A stretch of DNA of 64,000 nt. It comes from Ectothiorhodospira mobilis. GTDB taxonomy: Bacteria > Pseudomonadota > Gammaproteobacteria > Ectothiorhodospirales > Ectothiorhodospiraceae. The DNA is taken from positions 1-64,000 of the forward strand of contig NZ_NRSK01000016.1 of assembly GCF_016584115.1 (NCBI RefSeq), given 5' to 3'. Of this stretch, positions 57,401 through 64,000 are shown piece by piece. The notes beneath the pieces were generated by a model. That model did not search any database. It was not told where the DNA came from and saw nothing but the letters and a program-made list of their open reading frames with translations. Positions within the stretch are counted from its first letter, which is position 1, and each line of letters opens with the position of its first letter. A program made the position numbers and the translations under genes.

Positions 57401-57901
57401 CGCGTCATGGGGGAACGGGAGGCTGCCCGGGGGGTGGCGGGGCAATCCCCCGGGACGGACCGGTCCCCGGAACCCGACGTGGATCTGGTTCTGGTGCTGG
57501 GACGCCTGGGCGGGGACCATGAACTGCTGGTGGAGATGCTGCTCACCATCCTCCCGGAGTTGCCGGAGAAGCTGGAGGCCCTGGGGCAGACCCTGGAGGC
57601 GAGGGAGACCGCCCGGGCCATACGCATCGCCCATTCCCTCAAGGGGCATCTGGGGACCATCGGGGCGGTGGCGGCGGCCGCCTGCATGGAAGGGGTGGAA
57701 GGACGGCTGCGGGCCGGACAGCCGGGGGCAGCCGCAGAACAACTGGAGCAGCTCCCGGAGCGGTTGCAGCGGGCCTATGCCGCCCTCCCGTCCAGCCTGC
57801 GGGGCATCCTGGCCGGCCTGCCCGGGGACCACGTCGTGGTGCGCGAGGGTCTGGTACAGGTGGAGGCGCTGGTGCGGGAGTTGTCCATGGCGGATGCCTG
57901 A
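54479..57901 (+). CDS. Hybrid sensor histidine kinase (dCache-HAMP-PAS-HK-REC-Hpt)
   Basis: 1140 aa. TM1 is WLIGVPVVLVTLLSVGIVAG (about 29-48). A periplasmic dCache domain follows (about 50-350; YDPRTRPWYQAG signature), then TM2 (LGIIAAVVLLAVLLGVWMA) and HAMP. A PAS domain (about 470-590) holds four Cys in QPCYRLAWEQDQPCQQCVLR. The kinase has H612 in SHEIRTPMN, with N/G boxes NLVGNAVKFT and DTGQGIP. The receiver has D907 (LMDVEMPG). The Hpt domain has H1052 (IAHSLKGHLG). All phosphorelay residues are present. No output response regulator is adjacent. Confidence 0.95.
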   Translation: MIMGIHRPEPPPAPKTPAGRRPALSLRWLIGVPVVLVTLLSVGIVAGLALYQGRLAVDDMARQLRSDVLYRVEDQLTHYLEVPLRVNAHNARALRSGVLDLDDPGTVQRYFHNVIETHPSLAYAFFGTVEGEFYGARRTAEGKIQVVRAGRTTGGDSHNFSTNALGDAVALQQVYPGYDPRTRPWYQAGVDQGGPIWTPIYRHFVLHDLALTAVRPYWDEQGRLRGVFGVDHVLTQVHDFLESIDLSPHARIFVLQQDGHLVAASTAPEGGFFREVEGRFQPIRAVDSGLPAVEAAAELLRRRPGGLAAVRGEELLSFSLDGEPQYLQLEPFAPAPGLDWVLAVVVPERDFMGGIQAQTRRTLGIIAAVVLLAVLLGVWMAGRIAAPMERLGQDADRLARGDWERRPRHTLIREYNQLDRAFQAMAARLREQFRRLQAQSREIRDHNRQLERRVAERTAELARASNRLRAFFDNIPGYIVLIDRDYRIVSASQQLLAAFGIDDPDQAINQPCYRLAWEQDQPCQQCVLRECFRTGQPVVRYSTPEEEARFNGRSMQIFNGPILDEHGNVIGGMVYYSDITDLRTMERQLIAAREVAEAANQAKSEFLARMSHEIRTPMNAILGLSDLVLLEEGVQGQSREFMQIIQHSARHLLTVINDILDLSKIEAGRMELVEGDFDLYRALEQVVGTLTVPAREKGLWLRLERAPDLPRYLYGDAHRLGQILINLVGNAVKFTATGGVEIRVAHAGREGEAVRLEFAVRDTGQGIPEDRQEVIFDTFTQGDGSAERHHGGTGLGLAITRQLVEKMGGTIRVESVPGQGSTFRFSALFRPGDPQRVPAADGGHGAGAALVGHTRSWRVLLVEDTPANVVLARQLLKRLGHEITVAGDAPSALDLLGEGGFDLVLMDVEMPGMNGFEATRRIRAGEAGEDNRHLPVIGVTAHALSEYRERGLAAGMDDYVFKPISLGELGRTIDRVMGEREAARGVAGQSPGTDRSPEPDVDLVLVLGRLGGDHELLVEMLLTILPELPEKLEALGQTLEARETARAIRIAHSLKGHLGTIGAVAAAACMEGVEGRLRAGQPGAAAEQLEQLPERLQRAYAALPSSLRGILAGLPGDHVVVREGLVQVEALVRELSMADA

Positions 57902-57988
57902 CCCCCGGAATCGGCCTTTTCCCGTCCACTCGGAACGGGATAGAGTAGTCCCTCTTCCCCGCAAATCCCTTGGGTTGTTCAATTCAAT

Positions 57989-59419
57989 ATGCCGCGCCTT
58001 CTCCCCTGGATCGCCCTCGTGGTCCTCCTTGCGTTCACGGCATGGATGGCGTCGGCCGCGGCGGCCATGCCCGATCCCCTGGCCCGGGCCCTGGAACGCC
58101 ACGGGGTGCCGCAGGCGGCGGTGAGCCTGTGGGTGCAGAAGCCGGGGGCGGCGCGGCCGGTGATGGCCCACCACCCGGATGTGCCCCGCAACCCGGCCTC
58201 CACCCTCAAGCTTGTGACCACCCTGGCGGCCCTGGAGGTGCTGGGGCCCGCCTACCGCTGGGAGACAGCGGTGTACACCCCGGACCCGGTGCAGGACGGG
58301 GTGCTGCAGGGGGATCTCTACCTGCGGGGCGGCGGCGATCCCTTCCTGGTGAGCGAGGAGGTGTGGAAGCTGGCCGGGGCCCTGTACCGCAGTGGCGTGC
58401 ACCGCATCCGGGGCGACCTGGTGTTCGACCTGAGCCGCTTCCGCCTGCCGCCGGAGGACCCGGGGGCCTTCGACGGCCAGCCCTTTCGCGCCTATAACCA
58501 GCCGCCCCATCCCCTGCTGATGAACTTTAACGCCGTGCGCTTCGAACTGCATCCGCAGCCACAGGCGGGGACCGTGCGGGTGGCCGTGGATCCGCCCCTG
58601 GCCCATCTGCGGGTGGAGAACCAGTTGCGCCTGGAGGAGACCGGCTCCTGCACGGGGCCTGCGCGTCAGGTGCGCTACCGCGTGCCGACCCCCTCCAGCG
58701 TGCGCCTGGAGGGGGACGTGCCGGCTGCCTGCGGGGAATACAGCCTGCTGCGCACGGCCTCGGGGCCGGAACAATATGCCCACGGCCTGTTCCGGACCCT
58801 CTGGGCCCAGTGGGGCGGGGCGCTGGACGGGGGATGGCGGCTGGGCCGCGTGCCGGACCCGGAGGCCAAGCCCCTGCTGGTGCACCGTTCCCCGCCCCTG
58901 GGGGAGCTGGTGCGCCTGATCAACAAATACAGCAACAACGTCATGAGCCGTCAGCTGAACCTGACCCTGGGGCTGGAGGTGCACGGCGGTCCGGCCACCC
59001 CGGAAAAGGGGCACCGGGTGCTGCAGGACTTCCTGCTCGGGCGGGGCATCGGTCTGGAGGGCTTCGTGCTGGACAACGCCGCCGGCCTCTCCCGGGAGAA
59101 CCGTCTCACCGCCCGGCAGCTGGCCGGGGTGCTGCAGGCGGGGTGGGAGAGCCCCTACCGCCCCGAGTACATCGCCTCCCTGGCCCTGGCGGGTATGGAC
59201 GGCACCCTGCGCCGGCGCTTCGAGGACACCCCCCAGGCGGGGCGGATGCACCTGAAGACGGGCTACCTGCGGGGGGTGTCGGCGGTGGCCGGCTATGTGC
59301 GCACGGCAGGGGGCGGGGACCGCCTGGTGGTGCTCCTGATCCGCCATCCGGGATTGACCCACTGGCAGGGCGTGTCCATCCAGGATGCCTTCCTGACCTG
59401 GGTGCACGCCTCGGGGTGA
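57989..59419 (+). CDS. dacB: D-alanyl-D-alanine carboxypeptidase/endopeptidase (PBP4)
   Basis: 476-aa periplasmic low-molecular-weight PBP acting on peptidoglycan peptides. The signal peptide (IALVVLLAFTAWMASAAAA) is followed by the three active-site motifs: SxxK in NPASTLKLVTT (about residues 70-80), SxN in INKYSNNVMSRQ (about 311), and KTG in MHLKTGYLRG (about 418). The insertion domain typical of class C PBPs lies between the first two. It may be slightly smaller than the Pseudomonas form but is complete. Confidence 0.95.
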   Translation: MPRLLPWIALVVLLAFTAWMASAAAAMPDPLARALERHGVPQAAVSLWVQKPGAARPVMAHHPDVPRNPASTLKLVTTLAALEVLGPAYRWETAVYTPDPVQDGVLQGDLYLRGGGDPFLVSEEVWKLAGALYRSGVHRIRGDLVFDLSRFRLPPEDPGAFDGQPFRAYNQPPHPLLMNFNAVRFELHPQPQAGTVRVAVDPPLAHLRVENQLRLEETGSCTGPARQVRYRVPTPSSVRLEGDVPAACGEYSLLRTASGPEQYAHGLFRTLWAQWGGALDGGWRLGRVPDPEAKPLLVHRSPPLGELVRLINKYSNNVMSRQLNLTLGLEVHGGPATPEKGHRVLQDFLLGRGIGLEGFVLDNAAGLSRENRLTARQLAGVLQAGWESPYRPEYIASLALAGMDGTLRRRFEDTPQAGRMHLKTGYLRGVSAVAGYVRTAGGGDRLVVLLIRHPGLTHWQGVSIQDAFLTWVHASG

Positions 59420-59523
59420 ACCTCCGCCGCCCTGGATGGACTCAAGATCCACAACTCCTGTCAGAATAGGGGGAGGAGGGGAGCGCGATCCCCTCCACGC
59501 AACCTGCCCACCGGAGGTCGATC

Positions 59524-59808
59524 ATGATCGGCAATATCCAGAACTATTTCGAACACCTGGTCTACGACCGCATCCGCCAGGTGCTCGTCGAGCGGGGGGA
59601 TGAGCTTGATACCGCCCATATGGACGATCTGGCCTGTGTGGCCCTGAACCGCCTGCCACCGCGCTACGTGCGCTTCTCCGTGGACCTGACCACCCGCCTC
59701 ACCGACGAGGATTGGGAACTGATCAACCGCCAGGTGGCGGAGGCGGTGGACTACGCCCTGCGCACCACCCGCCGGCGCAGCGAACTGCGCATGGATGAGG
59801 TGGAATGA
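59524..59808 (+). CDS. ComFB-family protein
   Basis: 94 aa from ATG 59524. The family pattern is visible in [20 protein letters not shown], then [20 protein letters not shown] (the [15 protein letters not shown] signature). ComFB ('late competence') domains have been reported to bind c-di-GMP in cyanobacteria; whether this copy does is unknown. Its stop overlaps the YgiQ start (ATGA), so they are translated together. Confidence 0.88.
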   Translation: MIGNIQNYFEHLVYDRIRQVLVERGDELDTAHMDDLACVALNRLPPRYVRFSVDLTTRLTDEDWELINRQVAEAVDYALRTTRRRSELRMDEVE

Positions 59809-62003
59809 CGCCATCGGAATCATCGCCGGTGGCATCGGCCTCCCGCGTGCGGCCGCTGTTCTCCCACCGTCCCTACTGGGCCGCCCGCTTCGGGGTGGCC
59901 CCCTTCCTGCCCATGTCCCGGGCGGAGATGGACGAGCTGGGCTGGGACAGCTGCGATGTGATCCTCATCACCGGCGACGCCTATGTGGATCACCCCAGCT
60001 TCGGCGTGGCCATCATCGGCCGGCTGCTGGAGGCCCACGGCTTTCGCGTGGGCATCATCGCCCAGCCGGACTGGCGCTCCGCCGAGGCCTTCACGGCCCT
60101 GGGGCCGCCGAACCTGTTCTTTGGCATCACCGCCGGCAACATGGACTCCATGGTGAACCGCTACACCGCCGACCGGCGCATCCGCCGCAACGACGCCTAC
60201 AGCCCCGACGACGAGGGCGGGCGAAGGCCGGACCGGGCGGTGATCGTCTACAGCCAGCGGGCGCGGGAGGCCTACCGGGACGTACCTATCCTGCTGGGGG
60301 GCATCGAGGCCAGCCTGCGGCGGGTGGCCCACTACGACTACTGGTCCGACAAGGTGCGCCGCTCGGTGCTGCTGGACGCCAAGGCCGACCTGCTGCTCTA
60401 CGGCAACGCCGAGCGCGCCCTGGTGGAGGCGGCCCACCGCATCGCCGCCGGGGAGCCGGTGCGGGACATCCGCGACCTGCGGGGTACGGCCTTCGCCCTG
60501 GAGCGGGTGCCCGAGGACTGGCACGAGCTGGACTCCACCTGCGTGGACCGTCCCGGGCCGGTGCCCCCCCACCGGGATCCGTATTGCGGGGACATCCCCG
60601 AGCAGTGCGGCCCCGGCCAGGCCGTGGCCTGGGCCCGGGACGGGGGCGCGCCGGGTCCGCGCCTGCAGCCCCGGCGCGGGGAGGCGCCGTCCCGGGCGCG
60701 CACGGTGATCCGCTTGCCGGACGCCGACACCGTCTGCGCAGACCCGGTGCTCTATGCCCATGCCGCCCGCCTGCTGCACCTGGAGACCAATCCCGGCAAC
60801 GCCCGTGCCCTGGTCCAGGCCCATGCCGGGCGTGACCTGTGGGTCAATCCGCCGCCCATCCCCCTGACCACGGCGGAACTGGACACCCTGTTTGACCTGC
60901 CCTTCGCCCGCGCCCCCCACCCTGCCTATCGGGGCAGCCGCATCCCCGCCTGGGAGATGATCCGCTTCTCCGTGAACATCATGCGCGGCTGCTTCGGTGG
61001 CTGCAGCTTCTGCTCCATCACCGAGCACGAGGGGCGCATCATCCAGTCCCGCTCCGAGGATTCCGTGGTGAAGGAGGTGGACGAGATCCGGGACCGTGTC
61101 GAGGGCTTCACCGGCATCATCTCCGACCTGGGGGGCCCCACCGCCAACATGTACCGCATGGGCTGCCGGGACCCGGAGGTCCAGGCCCGCTGCCGGCGCC
61201 TGTCCTGTGTCTTCCCCCGCATCTGCCCCCGCCTGGACACGGATCACGGCCCGCTCATCCAGCTCTACCGGCGCATCCGCGGGCGGCCGGGCATCAAGAA
61301 GGTGCTCATCGCCTCCGGCGTGCGCTACGACCTGGCCATCCGTTCCAAGACCTATGTGCGTGAACTGGTGACCCACCACGTGGGCGGCTATCTGAAGATC
61401 GCCCCGGAGCACACCCAGCCCGGGCCGCTGGAGAAGATGATGAAGCCGGGGATGGATGCCTACGACCGCTTCAAGGCCCTGTTCGAGCACTACAGCCGCG
61501 AGGCGGGCAAGGAGCAGTACCTGGTGCCCTATTTCATCGCCGCCCACCCGGGCACCACCGACGCGGACATGCTGCAGCTGGCCCTGTGGCTCAAGGACAA
61601 CGGCTTCCGGCCGGATCAGGTGCAGGGCTTCCTGCCGGGACCCATGGCCCTGGCCACCACCATGTACCACACCGGCCTGAACCCCCTGAAACCCATCCGG
61701 CGCCAGGGGGGCGAGCGGGTGCACGTGGCCCGCGGACTGCGCCAGCGGCGGCTGCACAAGGCCTTCCTGCGCTACCACGACCCGGAGAACTGGCCGCTGC
61801 TGCGCAAGGCCCTGCAGGACATGGGACGGGCGGATCTGATCGGCAACGGCAAGCGCCACCTGGTGCCCCGTTACCAGCCCGGGGGCACGGGCCGGGGCGG
61901 GGAGGGGCGGCGTGGCCCCGCCCCGGCCCGCAAGGGACGTCCTGGCGGCAATGTCCGCAAATCAGGCCGGCCCGCCGGGGGGCGCCCGCGCCGCTCCCGC
62001 TGA
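59805..62003 (+). CDS. ygiQ: YgiQ-family radical SAM protein
   Basis: 732 aa. An N-terminal cobalamin-binding-like region ([20 protein letters not shown]) is followed by the YgiQ-typical [20 protein letters not shown]. The radical SAM cluster is [16 protein letters not shown] (CxxxCxxC, near residue 398). The C-terminal DUF3362-type tail ends in low-complexity Gly/Arg/Pro. The reaction catalysed is not established. It is coupled to comFB by the 4-bp overlap. Confidence 0.93.
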   Translation: MTPSESSPVASASRVRPLFSHRPYWAARFGVAPFLPMSRAEMDELGWDSCDVILITGDAYVDHPSFGVAIIGRLLEAHGFRVGIIAQPDWRSAEAFTALGPPNLFFGITAGNMDSMVNRYTADRRIRRNDAYSPDDEGGRRPDRAVIVYSQRAREAYRDVPILLGGIEASLRRVAHYDYWSDKVRRSVLLDAKADLLLYGNAERALVEAAHRIAAGEPVRDIRDLRGTAFALERVPEDWHELDSTCVDRPGPVPPHRDPYCGDIPEQCGPGQAVAWARDGGAPGPRLQPRRGEAPSRARTVIRLPDADTVCADPVLYAHAARLLHLETNPGNARALVQAHAGRDLWVNPPPIPLTTAELDTLFDLPFARAPHPAYRGSRIPAWEMIRFSVNIMRGCFGGCSFCSITEHEGRIIQSRSEDSVVKEVDEIRDRVEGFTGIISDLGGPTANMYRMGCRDPEVQARCRRLSCVFPRICPRLDTDHGPLIQLYRRIRGRPGIKKVLIASGVRYDLAIRSKTYVRELVTHHVGGYLKIAPEHTQPGPLEKMMKPGMDAYDRFKALFEHYSREAGKEQYLVPYFIAAHPGTTDADMLQLALWLKDNGFRPDQVQGFLPGPMALATTMYHTGLNPLKPIRRQGGERVHVARGLRQRRLHKAFLRYHDPENWPLLRKALQDMGRADLIGNGKRHLVPRYQPGGTGRGGEGRRGPAPARKGRPGGNVRKSGRPAGGRPRRSR

Positions 62004-62013
62004 GGCCGTCGGG

Positions 62014-62199
62014 TCAGCGGCCGCTCTTGGGCCCCAGCAGCAGCCAGAGGATGAAGCCGATCAGCGGCACCAGGATCAGCAGCACGATCCACAGGACCTT
62101 GGTGCCGGTGCCGGCGCGGCTCTGCACCGTGCTGACGATGGCCCAGACGATGAGGATGAGAAACAACAGCCCGAAAAGGCCCGAGACCTCGATGCCCAT
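62014..62199 (-). CDS. PLDc_N-type small membrane protein
   Basis: 61 aa with two TM segments: GLFGLLFLILIVWAIVSTVQ and KVLWIVLLILVPLIGFILWL, ending LLLGPKSGR. The layout and the W-x9-P-x2-G-x3-W pattern are those of the phospholipase-D N-terminal (PLDc_N) small-protein family. It is convergent with ygiQ at 10 bp and divergent from the tautomerase. Confidence 0.82.
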   Translation of the reverse strand: MGIEVSGLFGLLFLILIVWAIVSTVQSRAGTGTKVLWIVLLILVPLIGFILWLLLGPKSGR

Positions 62200-62243
62200 G
62201 GGGGTTCCTTTTTCGTTTTGGTTGGTATACCGGAGGATGATCC

Positions 62244-62453
62244 ATGCCGTATGTGAACATCAAGATCACCCGCGAGGGGGCCACAGCGGAGCAGAAGGCC
62301 GAGCTCATCCGCGGGGCCACGCAACTGCTGGTGGACGTGCTGGGCAAGGATCCGGCCACCACCGTGGTGGTGATCGACGAGGTGGACACCGACAACTGGG
62401 GCGTGGCGGGGGAGACCATCACCCTGCGCCGTGCCCGGAGCAAAGGGGCCTGA
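62244..62453 (+). CDS. 4-Oxalocrotonate tautomerase-family enzyme
   Basis: 69 aa starting MPYVNIKITREGATAEQKAE. Removal of Met exposes the catalytic Pro1. Arg in the ITREG segment and the TTVVVIDEVDTDNWGVAGE region match DmpI/XylH-like tautomerases. The sequence is slightly longer than the usual 62 residues. The substrate is unknown, as no aromatic catabolism genes are in the window. Confidence 0.93.
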   Translation: MPYVNIKITREGATAEQKAELIRGATQLLVDVLGKDPATTVVVIDEVDTDNWGVAGETITLRRARSKGA

Positions 62454-62486
62454 GGCGGCGTCTGGAGGGGGAGGTAGGACCGGTTT

Positions 62487-63275
62487 TCAATCGGTCAGGG
62501 TCACGGCCTCGCCGGTGAGCAGGCCATAGAGGGCCAGGTATTCCCCGGTGAGCTTGTGACCCGGGGCCAGGTGGATGAGGGGCTGGGCCACCTGATGGGA
62601 CTCGCGCACCTTCACCGAGGCGGAGAGGTAGGCGGGCAGCACCGGCAGATCCTCCTGCACCAGCTCCTCCACCACCGCCCGGGGCAGGTTGGCGCCGGAC
62701 TGGAAGTGGTTGACGATGATCCCCTCCACCATCAGGGCCTCGTTGTGGTCCTCCTGGATCTCGCGCACGTTGTCCAGGAGCTCGTACAGGGCACGGCGGG
62801 AGAAATCGTCGCAATCGAAGGGGATCAGGCAGCGGTCCGCGGCGATCAGGGCGGAACGGGTGAAAAAGTTCAGGGCCGGCGGGGTGTCCATGAAGACGGC
62901 GTCGTATTCCGCTTCCAGCCCCTGCAGGGCATCGCGCAGCTTGTAGATCTTGTAGCGCGACTCCAGCTTGGTCTGCAGGTTCTCCAGCTCCCGGTTGGCG
63001 GCCACGATGTGCAGCTGCTCGTAGGGCGTCTCCAGGGGGGTGATCCGGGCCGGCTTGCGGTTGCTGAAAAAGCCCACGGTGGCGCCGAAGAAGTCGGAGA
63101 TGGTCTGCGGGCAGTGCTCCGCCTGTTCCCCCAGCAGGTAGTGGGTGGAGTTGCCCTGGGGGTCCAGGTCCACCACCAGGGTGCGCAGGCCCCGGGCGGC
63201 GCTGATGGCCGCCAGGTTGCAGGTGATGGTGGATTTGCCCACACCACCTTTCTGGTTGAAGATGACGCGTTTCAT
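62487..63275 (-). CDS. ParA-family ATPase
   Basis: 262 aa from ATG 63275. The deviant Walker A motif NQKGGVGKST lies at residues 6-15. Walker A' DLDPQGNSTHYLLG and Walker B AVFMDTPPALNFFTR are present. No ParB or parS is adjacent. Such orphan ParA proteins place chemotaxis, pilus or other cargo, or partition plasmid-derived loci; which applies here is unknown. It resembles chromosomal stand-alone members with a C-terminal helix rather than Soj. Confidence 0.9.
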   Translation of the reverse strand: MKRVIFNQKGGVGKSTITCNLAAISAARGLRTLVVDLDPQGNSTHYLLGEQAEHCPQTISDFFGATVGFFSNRKPARITPLETPYEQLHIVAANRELENLQTKLESRYKIYKLRDALQGLEAEYDAVFMDTPPALNFFTRSALIAADRCLIPFDCDDFSRRALYELLDNVREIQEDHNEALMVEGIIVNHFQSGANLPRAVVEELVQEDLPVLPAYLSASVKVRESHQVAQPLIHLAPGHKLTGEYLALYGLLTGEAVTLTD

Positions 63276-63377
63276 CAGACACCCCATGCCGGTCTTTTCG
63301 GCGGACCGCGGATCGCACCGCCGGTAAGCCGTGCAGTGTAGCCAAAGGGGACGGGGGCGGTCGAGCGCGCCGGGTCC

Positions 63378-64000
63378 TCAATCCTCCCCGGCCAGGGCCT
63401 TGCCCTCGCGGATCACCTGCGGGTCCAGGCGCCTCTCCAGGTCCCGCCACACGGCCTGGCCCATGGGATCGCCGGCGGAGGCGGAACGATGGGCCCATTT
63501 CACCGCCTGCACCGGGTCCGCCTCCACGCCGCGCCCCTCCAGGTACTGTTGCGCCAGCCAGGCCTGCATGGTGGGTTCGCCGCGGCGTGCCCCCAGGCGG
63601 GTGTAATAAAAGGCCTTGTCCGCATCGGCATCCACGGCGCCGATGCCCTGGATGTAGAGTTTGGCGAGGAAGTAATCGGCCTTGGGGGCGCCCTTGTCAT
63701 GGGCATCCAGCAGCAGCCGTTCCGCCTCCAGGGTGCGCTGCGGGGCCCTGCCCCCCATGGCGTCGGCGATCCAGACCGAGGCCAGGGCCACCCGGGCGGG
63801 GGTGTAGCCGGCCCGGATGCCCCGCCGGAACCAGGCCTCGGCGGCGGCCTGGTCCGTCTTCAGGAGACGCCCGTCCAGGTGCATCCAGCCCAGGTGCAGG
63901 GTGTAGTGCAGTGCCCCCGCATCCACCGCCCGGGCGTACCAGGCCACGGCCCGGCCCGGGTCCTGTGCCACGCCGTGGCCGTGTTCATGGAACCAGCCCA
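63378..64000 (-). CDS. Sel1/TPR-like repeat protein (5' end outside window)
   Basis: The reverse strand is open from the window edge to TGA at 63378. It contains at least four Sel1-type repeats: AVAWYARAVDAGALHYTLHL, AAAEAWFRRGIRAGYTPARV, AFYYTRLGARRGEPTMQAWL and AVKWAHRSASAGDPMGQAVW. Residues before the first candidate GTG (63971) continue the repeat pattern (GWFHEHGHGVAQDPGRA), so the true start lies outside. Sel1 proteins are usually scaffolds for signalling or envelope functions. Confidence 0.88.
   Translation of the reverse strand, partial: GWFHEHGHGVAQDPGRAVAWYARAVDAGALHYTLHLGWMHLDGRLLKTDQAAAEAWFRRGIRAGYTPARVALASVWIADAMGGRAPQRTLEAERLLLDAHDKGAPKADYFLAKLYIQGIGAVDADADKAFYYTRLGARRGEPTMQAWLAQQYLEGRGVEADPVQAVKWAHRSASAGDPMGQAVWRDLERRLDPQVIREGKALAGED

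Noticed and set aside
54254-59452. A 1732-codon reverse open frame opposite the hybrid kinase and dacB
   Set aside because: GC-rich third positions keep the antisense frame free of stops. The sense frames are clear hybrid kinase and PBP4, and the antisense product is His/Gly/Pro-rich without domains.
62487-63275. Chromosome or plasmid partition locus around the ParA gene
   Set aside because: No ParB gene and no palindromic parS-like sites nearby; the neighbours are a tautomerase and a Sel1 protein.

Overview
The window is chromosomal DNA from a GC-rich gammaproteobacterium. The leuCDB-asd-fimV-truA-trpF-trpBA-accD-folC-dedD-cvpA-purF order is the classic gammaproteobacterial arrangement. The strong C/G third-position bias and the gene complement (methylcitrate cycle, malate synthase G, several c-di-GMP/PAS signalling proteins) suggest a Chromatiales/Ectothiorhodospiraceae-like organism. 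That assignment is inference from gene order and composition; no rRNA or tRNA gene is present to confirm it.

Layout. 1-507 is the 5' part of a divergent LysR regulator. 541-893 is a GC-rich array of 113-bp repeats, followed by a palindromic site (903-926) in front of leuC. 994-5343 holds leuC, leuD, leuB and asd. 5444-8250 is fimV, split over two frames by an apparent -1 shift, then an EcfT-like membrane protein and truA. 9960-14954 is a tightly overlapped trpF-trpB-trpA-accD-folC run. 15062-21226 carries dps, a SPOR protein, cvpA, purF, an L,D-transpeptidase and malate synthase G.

21227-25845 is the accessory segment of the window. It is AT-richer and carries two unrelated lipoprotein genes, a complete IS481-type element, a fragment of a second related copy, a small orphan ORF abutting the IS, and a C-terminally broken REP-associated (RAYT/Y1) transposase with a REP-like hairpin upstream. 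25833-27559 has an MBL-fold hydrolase and a divergent exported haem protein.

27728-34273 is a complete propionate module on the minus strand: prpE, a GntR/FCD regulator, prpB, prpC and prpD. A TTGTTAACAA-type palindrome lies before the regulator and a related half-conserved site before prpE. 34600-41831 carries serS, a Spy/CpxP-like protein, TelA and a partner membrane protein, a PAS-PAS-GGDEF diguanylate cyclase with a LOV-like domain lacking the photoactive Cys, a YbhB/PEBP protein and an exported DsrE-like protein. 41996-44985 has a small membrane protein and a translationally coupled pair of membrane-associated GTPases. 45161-51588 holds an M48 protease with TPRs, a DUF3581 protein, a two-gene K+ channel unit, a YajD-type HNH protein, a 51-aa membrane protein, a TIGR01777 epimerase and a membrane protein.

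51653-64000 contains a lipoate ligase-like protein, class I fumarase, a 1140-aa hybrid kinase with phosphotransfer domain, PBP4, a ComFB protein, a YgiQ radical SAM protein, a short PLDc_N-like membrane protein, a 4-OT tautomerase, a ParA ATPase and the 3' part of a Sel1-repeat protein.

Most of the window is core metabolism. No clear new defence or biosynthetic system is visible. The most unusual items are the fimV frame break, the leuC-upstream repeat array, the IS481 element whose transposase frame runs past its own terminal repeat, the truncated RAYT, the paired GTPases with a TTG start, and the Cys-less LOV-like cyclase.
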